This document shows, piece by piece, positions 16,996 through 24,861 of a stretch of DNA of 64,000 nucleotides. The translations under genes and the position numbers were made by a program. Numbering within the stretch: the first letter of the stretch is position 1; each line of letters begins with the position of its first letter. The DNA comes from Pseudoxanthomonas sp. SL93 (GTDB taxonomy: Bacteria > Pseudomonadota > Gammaproteobacteria > Xanthomonadales > Xanthomonadaceae). Where the stretch lies: the NCBI RefSeq assembly GCF_026625825.1, contig NZ_CP113065.1:1426001-1490000 (forward strand), given 5' to 3'. The notes under the pieces were generated by a model that saw only the letters and a program-made list of their open reading frames with translations, had not been told where the DNA came from and did no database searches.

Positions 16996-18951
16996 TTACG
17001 GTGCGGTGGCACCCGATGACATCGCCGATGCCGGATCCCGCAGGCCCGCCCGGAATGTCGCGTCGCGCGCCATCGCATCCTCGCGCTTCGCGCGCGCGGC
17101 GACGATGTCGGCATCGTTGCCGGGCCCACCGGGCCCGGCCTGCAGCGGGGAGCGGGACCGGCTCCAAGCGATGCCGCACTTTCCAGCCTGCGCCTGCATC
17201 ACGGGCGTGCCCTGCGCCATCGCGTGTTCGCCCTGGAACGTGAAGGCAACCGGCGTTGCCGCTTTCTGCATGGTCATGCCCACCGCCACGTGATGCGGCA
17301 AGGTGTCCCAGACGCGCACGTCGGCGTCGGGTTTCACCTGCCCGCCCATGCCGCCGGACACCAGTGTCACCAGCATGCCTGCGACCTGCAGCGGCAGGAC
17401 GCCCGACTGGGTCATCAGGTAACCGACTTCGGCGGTGTTGCGCATGCCGTTCTGCAACGACGCCTTGCCGTCGAGGATGGCATCAAAGGCGCGGCCGCCC
17501 CGCGTGGTGGCCTGGAACGCCAGGTTGCTGTACTCGGACAACGCGAGCGACTGCCGGTTCTTCGCACTGCCGATGGACGCGCTGGCGGTTTCGTCGGCGC
17601 CATTGCCGTCGGCCTCCACGAACGTCAGCAGGCGGCCACTCATGCCACGGCCGAACTTCACCGGTCCACGTCCGAGGTCGGCGACCAGCAGCGTCGTCTC
17701 GGTGGTGGGCCGACGGATGGCAGGGTTCGCGCGCTCCGCCAGCGTGAAGGCCTCGTCCGCAAGGCCAGTATCGCCGGCACAGTAGGACGACCAACCCGCG
17801 AGGTAGTTCATCAGCGCGAAGTCGCCCTGGAACTCTTCTGCCTCCGACAGCGTGTCCTGGAACTCTCCCGCGGTGAATGCCGCGCGTGCGTTCTGGTAAT
17901 CGCCTTCGCGCAGGTACAGCAGCCCGCGGTAGTAGTAGGCCATCACGCGTTCGTAGGGCTCGCCCTTGTAGTCCTTGATGCCTTCGCTGGTCCACTTCGA
18001 ACGCGCCGCCTTGGCGGTGTCGGTGGTGCCGTAGAACGCCTCGATGCGCGCCAGCGACTGGTCGAAGGCCCACTCGGCTTCGCCATAGGCGCCTGCCTCC
18101 ATCGCGGCCAGGCCCAGCCGCTGGAAGTTCAGCACGGCGTTGTGCTCGCCATCCAGGTACAGCGCTTCGTAGAAACCGCGCAACGCCTCGGGCTTGGCCT
18201 GCGCATAGGCGCGCGCCTCGTCCGTGCCCGCCGGCGTGAAGACCGGCGGCGCCTTCATCGTGGGCACGAAGGGTTTGTCCTTCCACGACTGTGCCAGCGC
18301 CAGCGTGGCGGGCTTGCCGGGTGCATCGAAGTAGGCGGCAACCTCGGGCGGCAGTCCTTTGTTGTCGCACTGCGCCATCACGGGCTTGGGCAGGATGAAG
18401 AACTTGTAGTTCGCCACTTCATCGATGTCCTGCGGGAAGATCTCGAAACGGTAGCGTCGCGTCTTGCCGGCCTGGATGGTGGTGATGCAGCGGTACTTGT
18501 TGCTGTAGGCGTAGAAGTCTCCGCCCTCCACTTCCCAGGTGCGGTTGCCCTTGCGATCCGTTTTTTCGTAGGTGACGTTGACCTGCACGCCGTTCACGGA
18601 GTCGGTCCACAGACCGAAGGTCAGCATCTCCTTCTCGTACATGTCCAGGTAGAAATACGCTACCGGGTGCGGTGCGGGCACGTACTTGAACGTCGATTCC
18701 TTGCGATAGCCGATTTTCGTGCCGTTATCCAGCGACAACCGGCCCTCGTAGGACTGGCCGTAGAAGACGGGAATGGCCGGCGCGTCGGCTTCCAGTTTCT
18801 TGGCGTCCCTCCAGTACAGGTTGGGATCGATCTGCGGCGGCGAGGACGCGGGGTCTGCCGGAACGGAGGTCGGGCTTTCCGGCACCTGCGCAGCGGCAGG
18901 CAGGCCGAACAGCAGGGCGAGGATGACGGCGAGGCGACAGCGGTGACTCAT
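16996..18951 (-). CDS. Exported TPR-containing protein of the COG3014 type
   Basis: A 651-residue protein with a signal peptide (MSHRCRLAVILALLFGLPAAA), predicted periplasmic. The first 230 residues form an uncharacterised beta-rich domain. Residues about 285-440 carry TPR-like helices (LGLAAMEAGAYGEAEWAFDQSLARIEAFYG; RGLLYLREGDYQNARAAFTAGEFQD). Residues 450-600 include DLGRGPVKFG and a Gly-rich hydrophobic stretch resembling a family often found beside LpoB and YcfL homologues. Function is unknown. It is the last gene of a five-gene exported-protein operon, 19 bp after the preceding stop. The start at 18951 is set by the signal peptide, not the longer open frame. Confidence 0.75.
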   Translation of the reverse strand: MSHRCRLAVILALLFGLPAAAQVPESPTSVPADPASSPPQIDPNLYWRDAKKLEADAPAIPVFYGQSYEGRLSLDNGTKIGYRKESTFKYVPAPHPVAYFYLDMYEKEMLTFGLWTDSVNGVQVNVTYEKTDRKGNRTWEVEGGDFYAYSNKYRCITTIQAGKTRRYRFEIFPQDIDEVANYKFFILPKPVMAQCDNKGLPPEVAAYFDAPGKPATLALAQSWKDKPFVPTMKAPPVFTPAGTDEARAYAQAKPEALRGFYEALYLDGEHNAVLNFQRLGLAAMEAGAYGEAEWAFDQSLARIEAFYGTTDTAKAARSKWTSEGIKDYKGEPYERVMAYYYRGLLYLREGDYQNARAAFTAGEFQDTLSEAEEFQGDFALMNYLAGWSSYCAGDTGLADEAFTLAERANPAIRRPTTETTLLVADLGRGPVKFGRGMSGRLLTFVEADGNGADETASASIGSAKNRQSLALSEYSNLAFQATTRGGRAFDAILDGKASLQNGMRNTAEVGYLMTQSGVLPLQVAGMLVTLVSGGMGGQVKPDADVRVWDTLPHHVAVGMTMQKAATPVAFTFQGEHAMAQGTPVMQAQAGKCGIAWSRSRSPLQAGPGGPGNDADIVAARAKREDAMARDATFRAGLRDPASAMSSGATAP

Positions 18952-18970
18952 GCGGGTTGTCTCCGGAAAC

Positions 18971-19807
18971 TCAGCGCCAGCGCGCGGCCAGCGCCTGCAA
19001 TGTGGCGTGGGCGACGACGTCGCCGATGTCGGCCAGGGTGGGTTCCGGCGCGGCTTCGCGGACGAAGCCGCTGCTGCCGGCCACATAACGCCCAGGGCCC
19101 TTCGCCGGTGGCTTGCCGTCGCTGACCACGCTGGCGACCAGCGCGCCGGTGTTCACGTCCTTGATGTCGACGCGGAAGATCACTCCGAACGGCGCACGCG
19201 GGTCGGCGGTCTGCAGCACCTCGGCCAACAGCTCCGACTTGCCCTGCAGGGCCCTGATCTCCATCGCCTGCACGTCGCGGCGCTCATCGGCGCTGGTGCC
19301 GGCGGCCTGCGAACGCAGCGCCATCGTGCGGTCCACCAGTTGCACGCCTGCGCGCTGCAGGCGCGAACTGAACGCGCTGGCGATCGGCCACTCGCTGCGC
19401 TCGCTGAGCAGCGAACGTTCGGCACCGGCATCCGGCAACGCACGTTCGCCTTCGCGCACGGTGGCGATGGCGGCAGTCTGCTGCACGGTACCGACGGCGC
19501 GACCGGACGGGCTGATCTCGGTCACGCGGGCGGCGGCCGTCTGCACCGTGGCCTGCTGCACCTGGTCGTACTGCGTGCTCGTCGCATCGGTGAGCTGGCG
19601 ATTCCAGAACACGGTGATGCGCGGGCTGCCGGCCTTGGCGTACGCCGCGCGGAACGCGGTGTCGTCGCGCATGGTGGCCTGGGGATCGTGCTTTGGCGCC
19701 GGCGTCAGCACCGGCGGTGTGCCGTCGCGGTACTGCGCCGCGGCCGGCAACGCAGCCAGCAGCAGCATGGAGGCCAGGGCGGACTTCATGGGCGTGGACA
19801 TCATCAT
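18971..19807 (-). CDS. Exported protein of unknown function in the LpoB-like operon
   Basis: A 278-residue protein with an N-terminal signal sequence (MKSALASMLLLAALPAAAQ). The body has short conserved-looking blocks: SPRITVFWNRQLTD; a central charged region; AFSSRLQRAGVQLVDRTMALR; GVIFRVDIKDVNTGALVASV. The last block resembles the beta hairpin found in LpoB/CsgG-like proteins, where a lipoprotein interacts with envelope enzymes. That likeness is by eye only. Three consecutive ATG codons at 19807-19799 follow GGAG; ATG 19789 is a further alternative. It lies 11 bp after the YcfL-like gene. Confidence 0.7.
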   Translation of the reverse strand: MMMSTPMKSALASMLLLAALPAAAQYRDGTPPVLTPAPKHDPQATMRDDTAFRAAYAKAGSPRITVFWNRQLTDATSTQYDQVQQATVQTAAARVTEISPSGRAVGTVQQTAAIATVREGERALPDAGAERSLLSERSEWPIASAFSSRLQRAGVQLVDRTMALRSQAAGTSADERRDVQAMEIRALQGKSELLAEVLQTADPRAPFGVIFRVDIKDVNTGALVASVVSDGKPPAKGPGRYVAGSSGFVREAAPEPTLADIGDVVAHATLQALAARWR

Positions 19808-19818
19808 GGGCTCCGTGA

Positions 19819-20289
19819 TCAGCGGCCGGGGGCCAGTTCGATGAGGTAGTACTGCACCTCGTCTCGGCCCATGGAGCGTTCGCGGTACGTGCCCGTGCCC
19901 TTCGGCGGGATGAACACCTGCGTCCACGCCGAGACCGGTTCGGTCGGCGCCTGGCTCACGTCCATGAAGGACGAGCGCGCCTGCACCTGCAGCGGCTTGT
20001 CGGTGCAGTTGACGAAGCGCGCGGTGACTTCCACGGTATCGGTTTCGGTACGGCGGGCAAACAGGCCTTCCACCAGCACCTGCCGGGTCAGCGGCTTGTC
20101 GGTGAACTGCACGGCGTTGAGGTCGATCGGCGTCATCGACTTCGGCACGTTCGCCACCAGCGCAGGGCCCGCGACCGGCGCGGCGCGGCGCGCCTGCCAG
20201 GTCTTGCACTTCACCACGTTGTTCTCCGCCGCAGCGGTGGTCGCCAGCAGCGAGCCCGCCAACGCTGCCAGCATCAGCGCGCTCTTCAT
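19819..20289 (-). CDS. YcfL-like (DUF1425) exported protein
   Basis: A 156-residue protein with a cleavable signal peptide (MKSALMLAALAGSLLATTAAAE). The mature part is a small beta sandwich with blocks typical of YcfL/DUF1425 (KSMTPIDLNAVQFTD; VTARFVNCTDKPLQVQARSSFMD; WTQVFIPPKGTGTY). E. coli YcfL is a lipoprotein encoded next to LpoB; here no lipobox cysteine is seen, so this copy is probably soluble in the periplasm. Its ATG overlaps the stop of the 49-residue lipoprotein gene (ATGA). Function of the family is not established; linkage to an LpoB-like gene suggests peptidoglycan or envelope assembly. Confidence 0.78.
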   Translation of the reverse strand: MKSALMLAALAGSLLATTAAAENNVVKCKTWQARRAAPVAGPALVANVPKSMTPIDLNAVQFTDKPLTRQVLVEGLFARRTETDTVEVTARFVNCTDKPLQVQARSSFMDVSQAPTEPVSAWTQVFIPPKGTGTYRERSMGRDEVQYYLIELAPGR

Positions 20290-20435
20290 GGCGTCACCTG
20301 CGATTTCACCGGCATCGGGTGGTTGGGCGCGGGCACCTGCGCGTTCGGGTCGACGGGACGCGGGGTCTTGGCAGCGCACGCGGCCAGCATCAGGCACAGC
20401 AGCGGCACGAACAGCCGCAGGACATTGGCTTTCAT
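20286..20435 (-). CDS. Small lipoprotein (49 residues)
   Basis: The translation starts MKANVLRLFVPLLCLMLAAC: a basic start, a hydrophobic stretch, and a perfect lipobox LAAC with Cys20. The 30 residues after the cysteine are Pro-rich and probably disordered (KTPRPVDPNAQVPAP). AGGGGA lies 7 bases before the ATG, and the stop overlaps the YcfL-like start codon (ATGA). The strong lipobox, ribosome site and tight packing between two related genes argue that this very short gene is real. Confidence 0.72.
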   Translation of the reverse strand: MKANVLRLFVPLLCLMLAACAAKTPRPVDPNAQVPAPNHPMPVKSQVTP

Positions 20436-20490
20436 AGGAGTTCCCCTGGTGTTGCGCGCCACCTTCCCCGTGGCGCGCGGTGAGCGCGGC

Positions 20491-21120
20491 TCAGCGGTAG
20501 ATCACGTCGTCGGTGGCCGCCCGCGCGATTTCATAGCTGTTGGACCATTCGATGGCACCCGATTCCAGGTCGACCATCTCGAAGACGATCTGCGTGTAGC
20601 GCTGCATGGTGCCCGTCTTGGGGTCGCGCGCTTCGGTGCTGGCGATGTTGCCGGTCAGGCGGTAATCGGCGCCGAACTGCGCGCGCGTCATGCCCACCGT
20701 GCCGGTGTCGGTCACGCCTTCGCGCTTGAGTTCGCGCTCGGCTTCGATCATCGCCGCGTTCTGCCGGGCCAGGAACACCATGCGGCCCTTGCTGGCGCGG
20801 TTGAGACCCACGCGCAGGCGGTCGGTGATCAGGTTCTTGTTGATCCGCTGCGTACTCTCGTTGGTGAAGAACGCACTGTCCACGATGATGCGCGGCGGCG
20901 TGGCGCGGTTGGCCAGCGTGGCGTTGCCCAGCATGTCGCGCACCATGCGGTCGGACATGGTCTGGATGTCATGCGCCTCGATGCCCAGGCCGCTGACCGG
21001 GCCCTTCTGGCTGGGATCCAGGTCCTGCGCGCCGCCCGCGTCGCGTGCCTGCACGGGTGACAGCATCACACCGGCGGCATACAGCGCCAAGACCAGACAA
21101 CCCCATGGAATTTTCCGCAT
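20491..21120 (-). CDS. LpoB-like penicillin-binding-protein activator (COG3417 type)
   Basis: A 209-residue exported protein. LpoB lipoproteins of Enterobacteria reach through the peptidoglycan to activate PBP1b. The family core is visible: DIQTMSDRMVRDMLGNATLANRATPPRIIVDSAFFTNESTQRINKNLITDRLRVGLNRA, then GADYRLTGNIASTEARD and YTQIVFEMVDLESGAIEWSN. The N-terminus is a signal peptide ending VQA-RDA; there is no lipobox cysteine, so unlike E. coli LpoB it is not obviously a lipoprotein. It is the first gene of the five-gene operon. ATG 21120 is chosen for the signal peptide. About 290 bp of non-coding sequence upstream should hold the promoter; no convincing boxes were found. Confidence 0.8.
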   Translation of the reverse strand: MRKIPWGCLVLALYAAGVMLSPVQARDAGGAQDLDPSQKGPVSGLGIEAHDIQTMSDRMVRDMLGNATLANRATPPRIIVDSAFFTNESTQRINKNLITDRLRVGLNRASKGRMVFLARQNAAMIEAERELKREGVTDTGTVGMTRAQFGADYRLTGNIASTEARDPKTGTMQRYTQIVFEMVDLESGAIEWSNSYEIARAATDDVIYR

Positions 21121-21409
21121 AGCCTCGTCTGCCCCCGAAGGGCCCCCTGTCAGAATGAGTTGGTAACGCAGTGACGCCGGCCGGATCCCCATCCGTCGCA
21201 AAACATGGCACGTGGTCTGCAGTCCAGCGCATTCCCGGGCCCGAGGGCCAAGTATCTGCGTGTACCTCGAGCGTAACAGGAATTCTGACGGAGTTCACAC
21301 TCCGCAACCGGCGCACCGGAGCCTTCATTGGCTTAGCGGCCGGCCGGGACGGATCTTGAGGCGCGTGGTCGGCTACGCGGACGCGCTCCCGGACGCGGGC
21401 GGAGCGGCC

Positions 21410-21943
21410 TCATTCCACCGGCAGCGCCTGCGTCATCACCCAGTCTTCCTTCGGGTCGTCGCCCACGCGGTAGGTGGAACGCCCGACGATCTGGAAGCCG
21501 TGCTTGCGCCAGAATCGGATGGCTTGCCCGGCGTCCTGCCAGACCGTCAGCCAGACCGAACGCGAACCGCGCAGGCGGGCGGCTGCCAGAAGGTGCGATA
21601 CCAGCGGCGCGGCGATGCCTTGTCCATGGAACTCGGCATCCAGGTAGATGCGCGCCAGTTCCACGGTCGGGCGCAGCGTGACCTCCGGCGGGGGCACCGT
21701 TCCCCAGCGCACCTGCGCATAGCCGGCCCACCGCCCGGACTGCTCGACGATCAGCGTCAGCGTGTCGGGATCGCGGATCTCCTGTGCCTGCCGCTCCGGG
21801 GTATACATCGCCTGCAGGTGCGCGGCGATGTTCTCGGGCGTGCTGCAATGGCCGTTCGCCGCGACGAAGGTGCGACGCATCATCGCGGCGAGGTCGGCGG
21901 CTTCGGCCAGCCGCGCGGGGCGGATCACGGTCCCGGCTTTCAT
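21410..21943 (-). CDS. GNAT-family N-acetyltransferase
   Basis: A 177-residue GNAT fold. The acetyl-CoA-binding segment is VELARIYLDAEFHGQGIAAPLVSHLL (motif A with Q/R-x-x-G-x-A: FHGQGIA), and the C-terminal AIRFWRKHGFQIVG is the usual motif B. Substrate is unknown; small-molecule or protein N-termini are both possible. ATG 21943 is preferred to the in-frame GTG at 21952 because the spacing to GGAAG fits better. It is a single gene. Confidence 0.85.
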   Translation of the reverse strand: MKAGTVIRPARLAEAADLAAMMRRTFVAANGHCSTPENIAAHLQAMYTPERQAQEIRDPDTLTLIVEQSGRWAGYAQVRWGTVPPPEVTLRPTVELARIYLDAEFHGQGIAAPLVSHLLAAARLRGSRSVWLTVWQDAGQAIRFWRKHGFQIVGRSTYRVGDDPKEDWVMTQALPVE

Positions 21944-22002
21944 GCAGTGCACGTCTTCCCTGCTGTCATGACCACGACAACGGCGGGAACGGGGGCGTCA
22001 GG

Positions 22003-22257
22003 TCAGCGCCGCGCGAACACCTGCGGCGGTGCGCGCACCGGACTGCGATCCGGCGGCAGGTCACTCATCATGCCCAGCTGCGCGGAGAAGTCGGCCAACC
22101 TCGACCACACGTAGGGCTGCAGGTCCTGCGGCGCCGGGTCGTAGACGTGGGCCCACAGCTCGTCCATGAACTGGCGCGGCGATTCGCGCACCGCGCCGCG
22201 CTCGATGCGCTCACCTGCAGCGGCCAGTACGGCCCGGATGTCGGCCAACGTGTCCAT
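22003..22257 (-). CDS. Small hypothetical protein
   Basis: An 84-residue soluble acidic protein (DTLADIRAVLAAAGERIERGAVRESPRQFMDELWAHVYDPAPQDLQPYVWSRLADFSAQLGMMS). It has no signal peptide, membrane segment or recognisable domain. The amino-acid make-up (helical, with aromatic residues at regular spacing) and third-position GC look like real coding. The longer open frame to 22500 lacks coding character upstream of 22257. It is 59 bp upstream of the acetyltransferase start on the same strand and may share its transcript. The 480 bp to its right up to 22741 hold no gene I can support. Confidence 0.6.
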   Translation of the reverse strand: MDTLADIRAVLAAAGERIERGAVRESPRQFMDELWAHVYDPAPQDLQPYVWSRLADFSAQLGMMSDLPPDRSPVRAPPQVFARR

Positions 22258-22740
22258 GGCCGCAGGGTAAAGGCGCCGGATGCCGGTTGTGTTACATGGG
22301 CACGGATCTTCCGACGACCGGCACGATTCTGTGACCGCGGTTACGCCTTCGTGCAGCCCACGCAGCGTCCACGGGCTGTTCCACCCCACTTTTTCAGCGG
22401 CCGCGTCTGCTGCCCAGAGGCCCTTGAACAATCCGCGCGGACACCCTGACGCCAGCGCCGGTCGAGGCGGCGCCAAAACAGGATGATCAAGATGGTTCAT
22501 GTTCGATCCGCACGCTTGCGCCCCGGTTTACGGCCAGCGCCGCGACTCCAGGCCATCGGAACGGGAGCGGATTCTGGCGACCATCTGGCATGGCGACGCA
22601 GAGGCACGCCGCTACCAGGCACGGTGATGTTTTCTCGGCATGAGGCGATAACCAACGGTATCGCCGTGGCATGCGCACTTTTACCAGTGGCTAACGATGC
22701 GTTTGCCAACGTCGCAGCCGAATACGGAAAGGAAAACGCC

Positions 22741-22980
22741 ATGCCATCGCCCCTCGCCAACACGCGCGCCGACCTCGATGCCATCGTCGAAGAGATCGAC
22801 CGCAAGCTCGAACAGGTCTACCGCCTGTCGCCGGGCAAATCACGTGCCGAAGTGTGGGCGAGCCTGACCAGCGCCGCGCTGAAGCTCGCAGCCCCCGAAG
22901 ACCAGGACTACCTGTACGAACGCCTCTACGCCATCTTCAAGGCCTCGCAGGCGCGGCCCTTGCTGGCAGTGTCCGACTGA
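22741..22980 (+). CDS. Small hypothetical protein
   Basis: A 79-residue soluble, helical, charged protein (RADLDAIVEEIDRKLEQVYRLSPGKSRAEVWASLTSAALKLAAPEDQDYLYERLYAIF). It has no signal peptide or known motif. GGAAAGGAAA precedes the ATG at 22741 at 6-bp spacing, which decides the start against the longer open frame from 22483. The gene lies between the small minus-strand gene and the FecI-type sigma gene, and no link to either is evident. Confidence 0.65.
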   Translation: MPSPLANTRADLDAIVEEIDRKLEQVYRLSPGKSRAEVWASLTSAALKLAAPEDQDYLYERLYAIFKASQARPLLAVSD

Positions 22981-23083
22981 GCGTACGCGCCTTGCCCTAC
23001 TGACGATCAGGGGGCACCTGCACACGTTCCAACAGCGCTTGGCCTGGCGATCCCGCAGTTGAGGATGCTGGCCAGCGACCGTC

Positions 23084-23665
23084 ATGGCAGCGTCATCTGG
23101 CCTCCCTACCCTGCGCGTTCTTCCGGGGTGGGACGTCATCGTGCCCGAGCACGCAAAACGGGGTTGGGCGCGCATGTTCGCGGAACATGGGCCGGTACTG
23201 CGCGGATTCTTCGTCAGGCGTGGCGCCAACGACGAGGCCGAGGACCTGGTACAGGAAACCTACCTGCGCCTGCTGCGCGCACACCAGCACCAGGGCGACG
23301 CCATCGCCAATCCCGAGGCCTACCTGTTCACCGTGGCGCTGAACCTGGCACGCGAACAGGCCGTACGTCGTCGCCGTCCGATGCTGCCCATCGAAGAATT
23401 GGAGAACATCACCACGCTGCTGGCCGCCGAGGAAAGTGTCGAGGACGCCGCCGAGCGTGCACAGCGGCGCCAGCGCCTGCAGGCGTTGCTGGGCACGCTG
23501 CCTGACCACACCCGCGCGGTGCTGGTCATGCAATACCGCGACGGCCTGAGCTACAAGCAGATCGCCGAGCGGCTGGGCGTGTCGTCGCACATGGTCAAGA
23601 AGCATGTGGTGCGTGGCCTGTCCGTGTGCCGGCGCGCCCTTGTCGATACCGCGGAGGCATGGTGA
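23084..23665 (+). CDS. FecI-type ECF sigma factor
   Basis: A 193-residue group 4 sigma factor of the cell-surface-signalling type. Region 2 is FVRRGANDEAEDLVQETYLRLLRAHQ with PEAYLFTVALNLAREQAVRRRR; region 4 is LPDHTRAVLVMQYRDGLSYKQIAERLGVSSHMVKKHVVRGLSVCRRAL. It directly precedes a FecR-type anti-sigma gene and a TonB-dependent receptor with a signalling domain, so its signal should be a ligand bound by that receptor. ATG 23084 gives the longest product; GTG at 23141 after GGGGTGGGAC is an alternative. The stop overlaps the fecR start region. Confidence 0.9.
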   Translation: MAASSGLPTLRVLPGWDVIVPEHAKRGWARMFAEHGPVLRGFFVRRGANDEAEDLVQETYLRLLRAHQHQGDAIANPEAYLFTVALNLAREQAVRRRRPMLPIEELENITTLLAAEESVEDAAERAQRRQRLQALLGTLPDHTRAVLVMQYRDGLSYKQIAERLGVSSHMVKKHVVRGLSVCRRALVDTAEAW

Positions 23666-24717
23666 ACGCCACGGCGCTGCCCACGCAGGTCACGCTGGAA
23701 GCTGCACGCTGGCATGCCCTGCAGCGCGAAGGTGGGCTCGACCGTGCACAGCAGGCCAGGTTCATGGACTGGCTGGTCGCCTCCCCCGCGCACCTGCGCG
23801 AGTACCTGGCAGTCGGCCGCGTGGCGGGGGAACTGGGTGACGCCATGCAGGCGATGGCGATCGACGTGGACGCCCTCATCGAGCGCACACCTGCGCCAGG
23901 CATGCCGGACAACGTGGTTGCACTGCCGCTGCGCCGTCCCGCACGGACCGCTTCCCGTGCGCCACCGCAACGCCGGTGGCTGCCGCGCACCGTCGCCGCG
24001 GCAGTCGCGATGCTGGCCATCGGCGTGATGGTGCACCTGGCGTGGCCACAGTCGCGCCACTACCTGGCCGCACATGGCGCCCCGCGCAGCGTGCAGCTGC
24101 CGGACCGCACCGTCGTGCACCTGAATGCCGAAAGCGAGCTCTCCATCCGCTACACGCTGTTCCAGCGCCGCGCGCAGCTGACCCGCGGGCAGGCCAGTTT
24201 CGTCGTCGCCAGCGGACGCAGGCCCTTCATCGTGCACGCGGCCGGGCTGCAGGTGCGCGACATCGGCACGACCTTCGACGTGTCGCTGCTGCGCGAACAG
24301 GCGCGCATCGGCGTGACCGAAGGACGCGTGCACGTCCTCGGCGACGACGGCGCGGGCCGCCTGCTGGCCGACCTGCGCGCGGGCCAGGCCGCGCGCGTGG
24401 ACTACCGCGACCACACCGTCAGCATGAGCCGCGAGGATGTCGACACGATGACGGCCTGGTGGCAACGGCGCATCGTGTTCCGCGATACGCCATTGCGCGA
24501 AGTCGCCGACCAGTTCAATCGCCTGAACACCGTGCGCGTGCATGTGGACGATGCGGGCGCGGGCGCATTGCGCCTGACAGGCAACCTGCGCGGCGACGAT
24601 GTCGAGTTGCTGCGTGCCTTCCTCGATGACCAGCCCACGCTGGAAACGACGCGCGAGACGAACCGCATCCTGGTACGCACCCGCGCGCATGACGCGGGCC
24701 GCGCAGTGCAGCGCTGA
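23659..24717 (+). CDS. FecR-type transmembrane anti-sigma regulator
   Basis: A 352-residue single-pass inner-membrane protein. The cytoplasmic N-terminal part (DUF4880: ARWHALQREGGLDRAQQARFMDWLVASPAHLREYL, about 12-50) binds the sigma factor. The transmembrane helix is at about 115-135 (TVAAAVAMLAIGVMVHLAW). The periplasmic FecR domain (RSVQLPDRTVVHLNAESEL, RGQASFVV, VRDIGTTFDVSL) and a C-terminal STN-like region (FRDTPLREVADQFNRLN) receive the signal from the receptor. The start may be ATG 23659 or GTG 23662; both overlap the sigma-factor stop, with GGAGG just upstream. Confidence 0.9.
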   Translation: MVNATALPTQVTLEAARWHALQREGGLDRAQQARFMDWLVASPAHLREYLAVGRVAGELGDAMQAMAIDVDALIERTPAPGMPDNVVALPLRRPARTASRAPPQRRWLPRTVAAAVAMLAIGVMVHLAWPQSRHYLAAHGAPRSVQLPDRTVVHLNAESELSIRYTLFQRRAQLTRGQASFVVASGRRPFIVHAAGLQVRDIGTTFDVSLLREQARIGVTEGRVHVLGDDGAGRLLADLRAGQAARVDYRDHTVSMSREDVDTMTAWWQRRIVFRDTPLREVADQFNRLNTVRVHVDDAGAGALRLTGNLRGDDVELLRAFLDDQPTLETTRETNRILVRTRAHDAGRAVQR

Positions 24718-24861
24718 GCGAAAGCGCGACGACGCACCAGGCACTGTCAAAAAAAATTCATCGAAACAACGGTGCCCGATCGACGCTCCGCGCCGTCGTA
24801 GTCCAGGCATGCGCGAACACACCCGTGTCGCGACACCTTCTCCACCCCACTGGATGCCACG

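Noticed and set aside
17224..19125. 633-codon plus-strand open frame
   Set aside because: Antisense to the exported TPR protein; no recognisable domain and His/Arg-rich shadow composition.
22258..22740. A gene in the gap between the two small hypothetical genes
   Set aside because: Open frames here are only upstream extensions of the flanking genes and lack ribosome sites and coding character.
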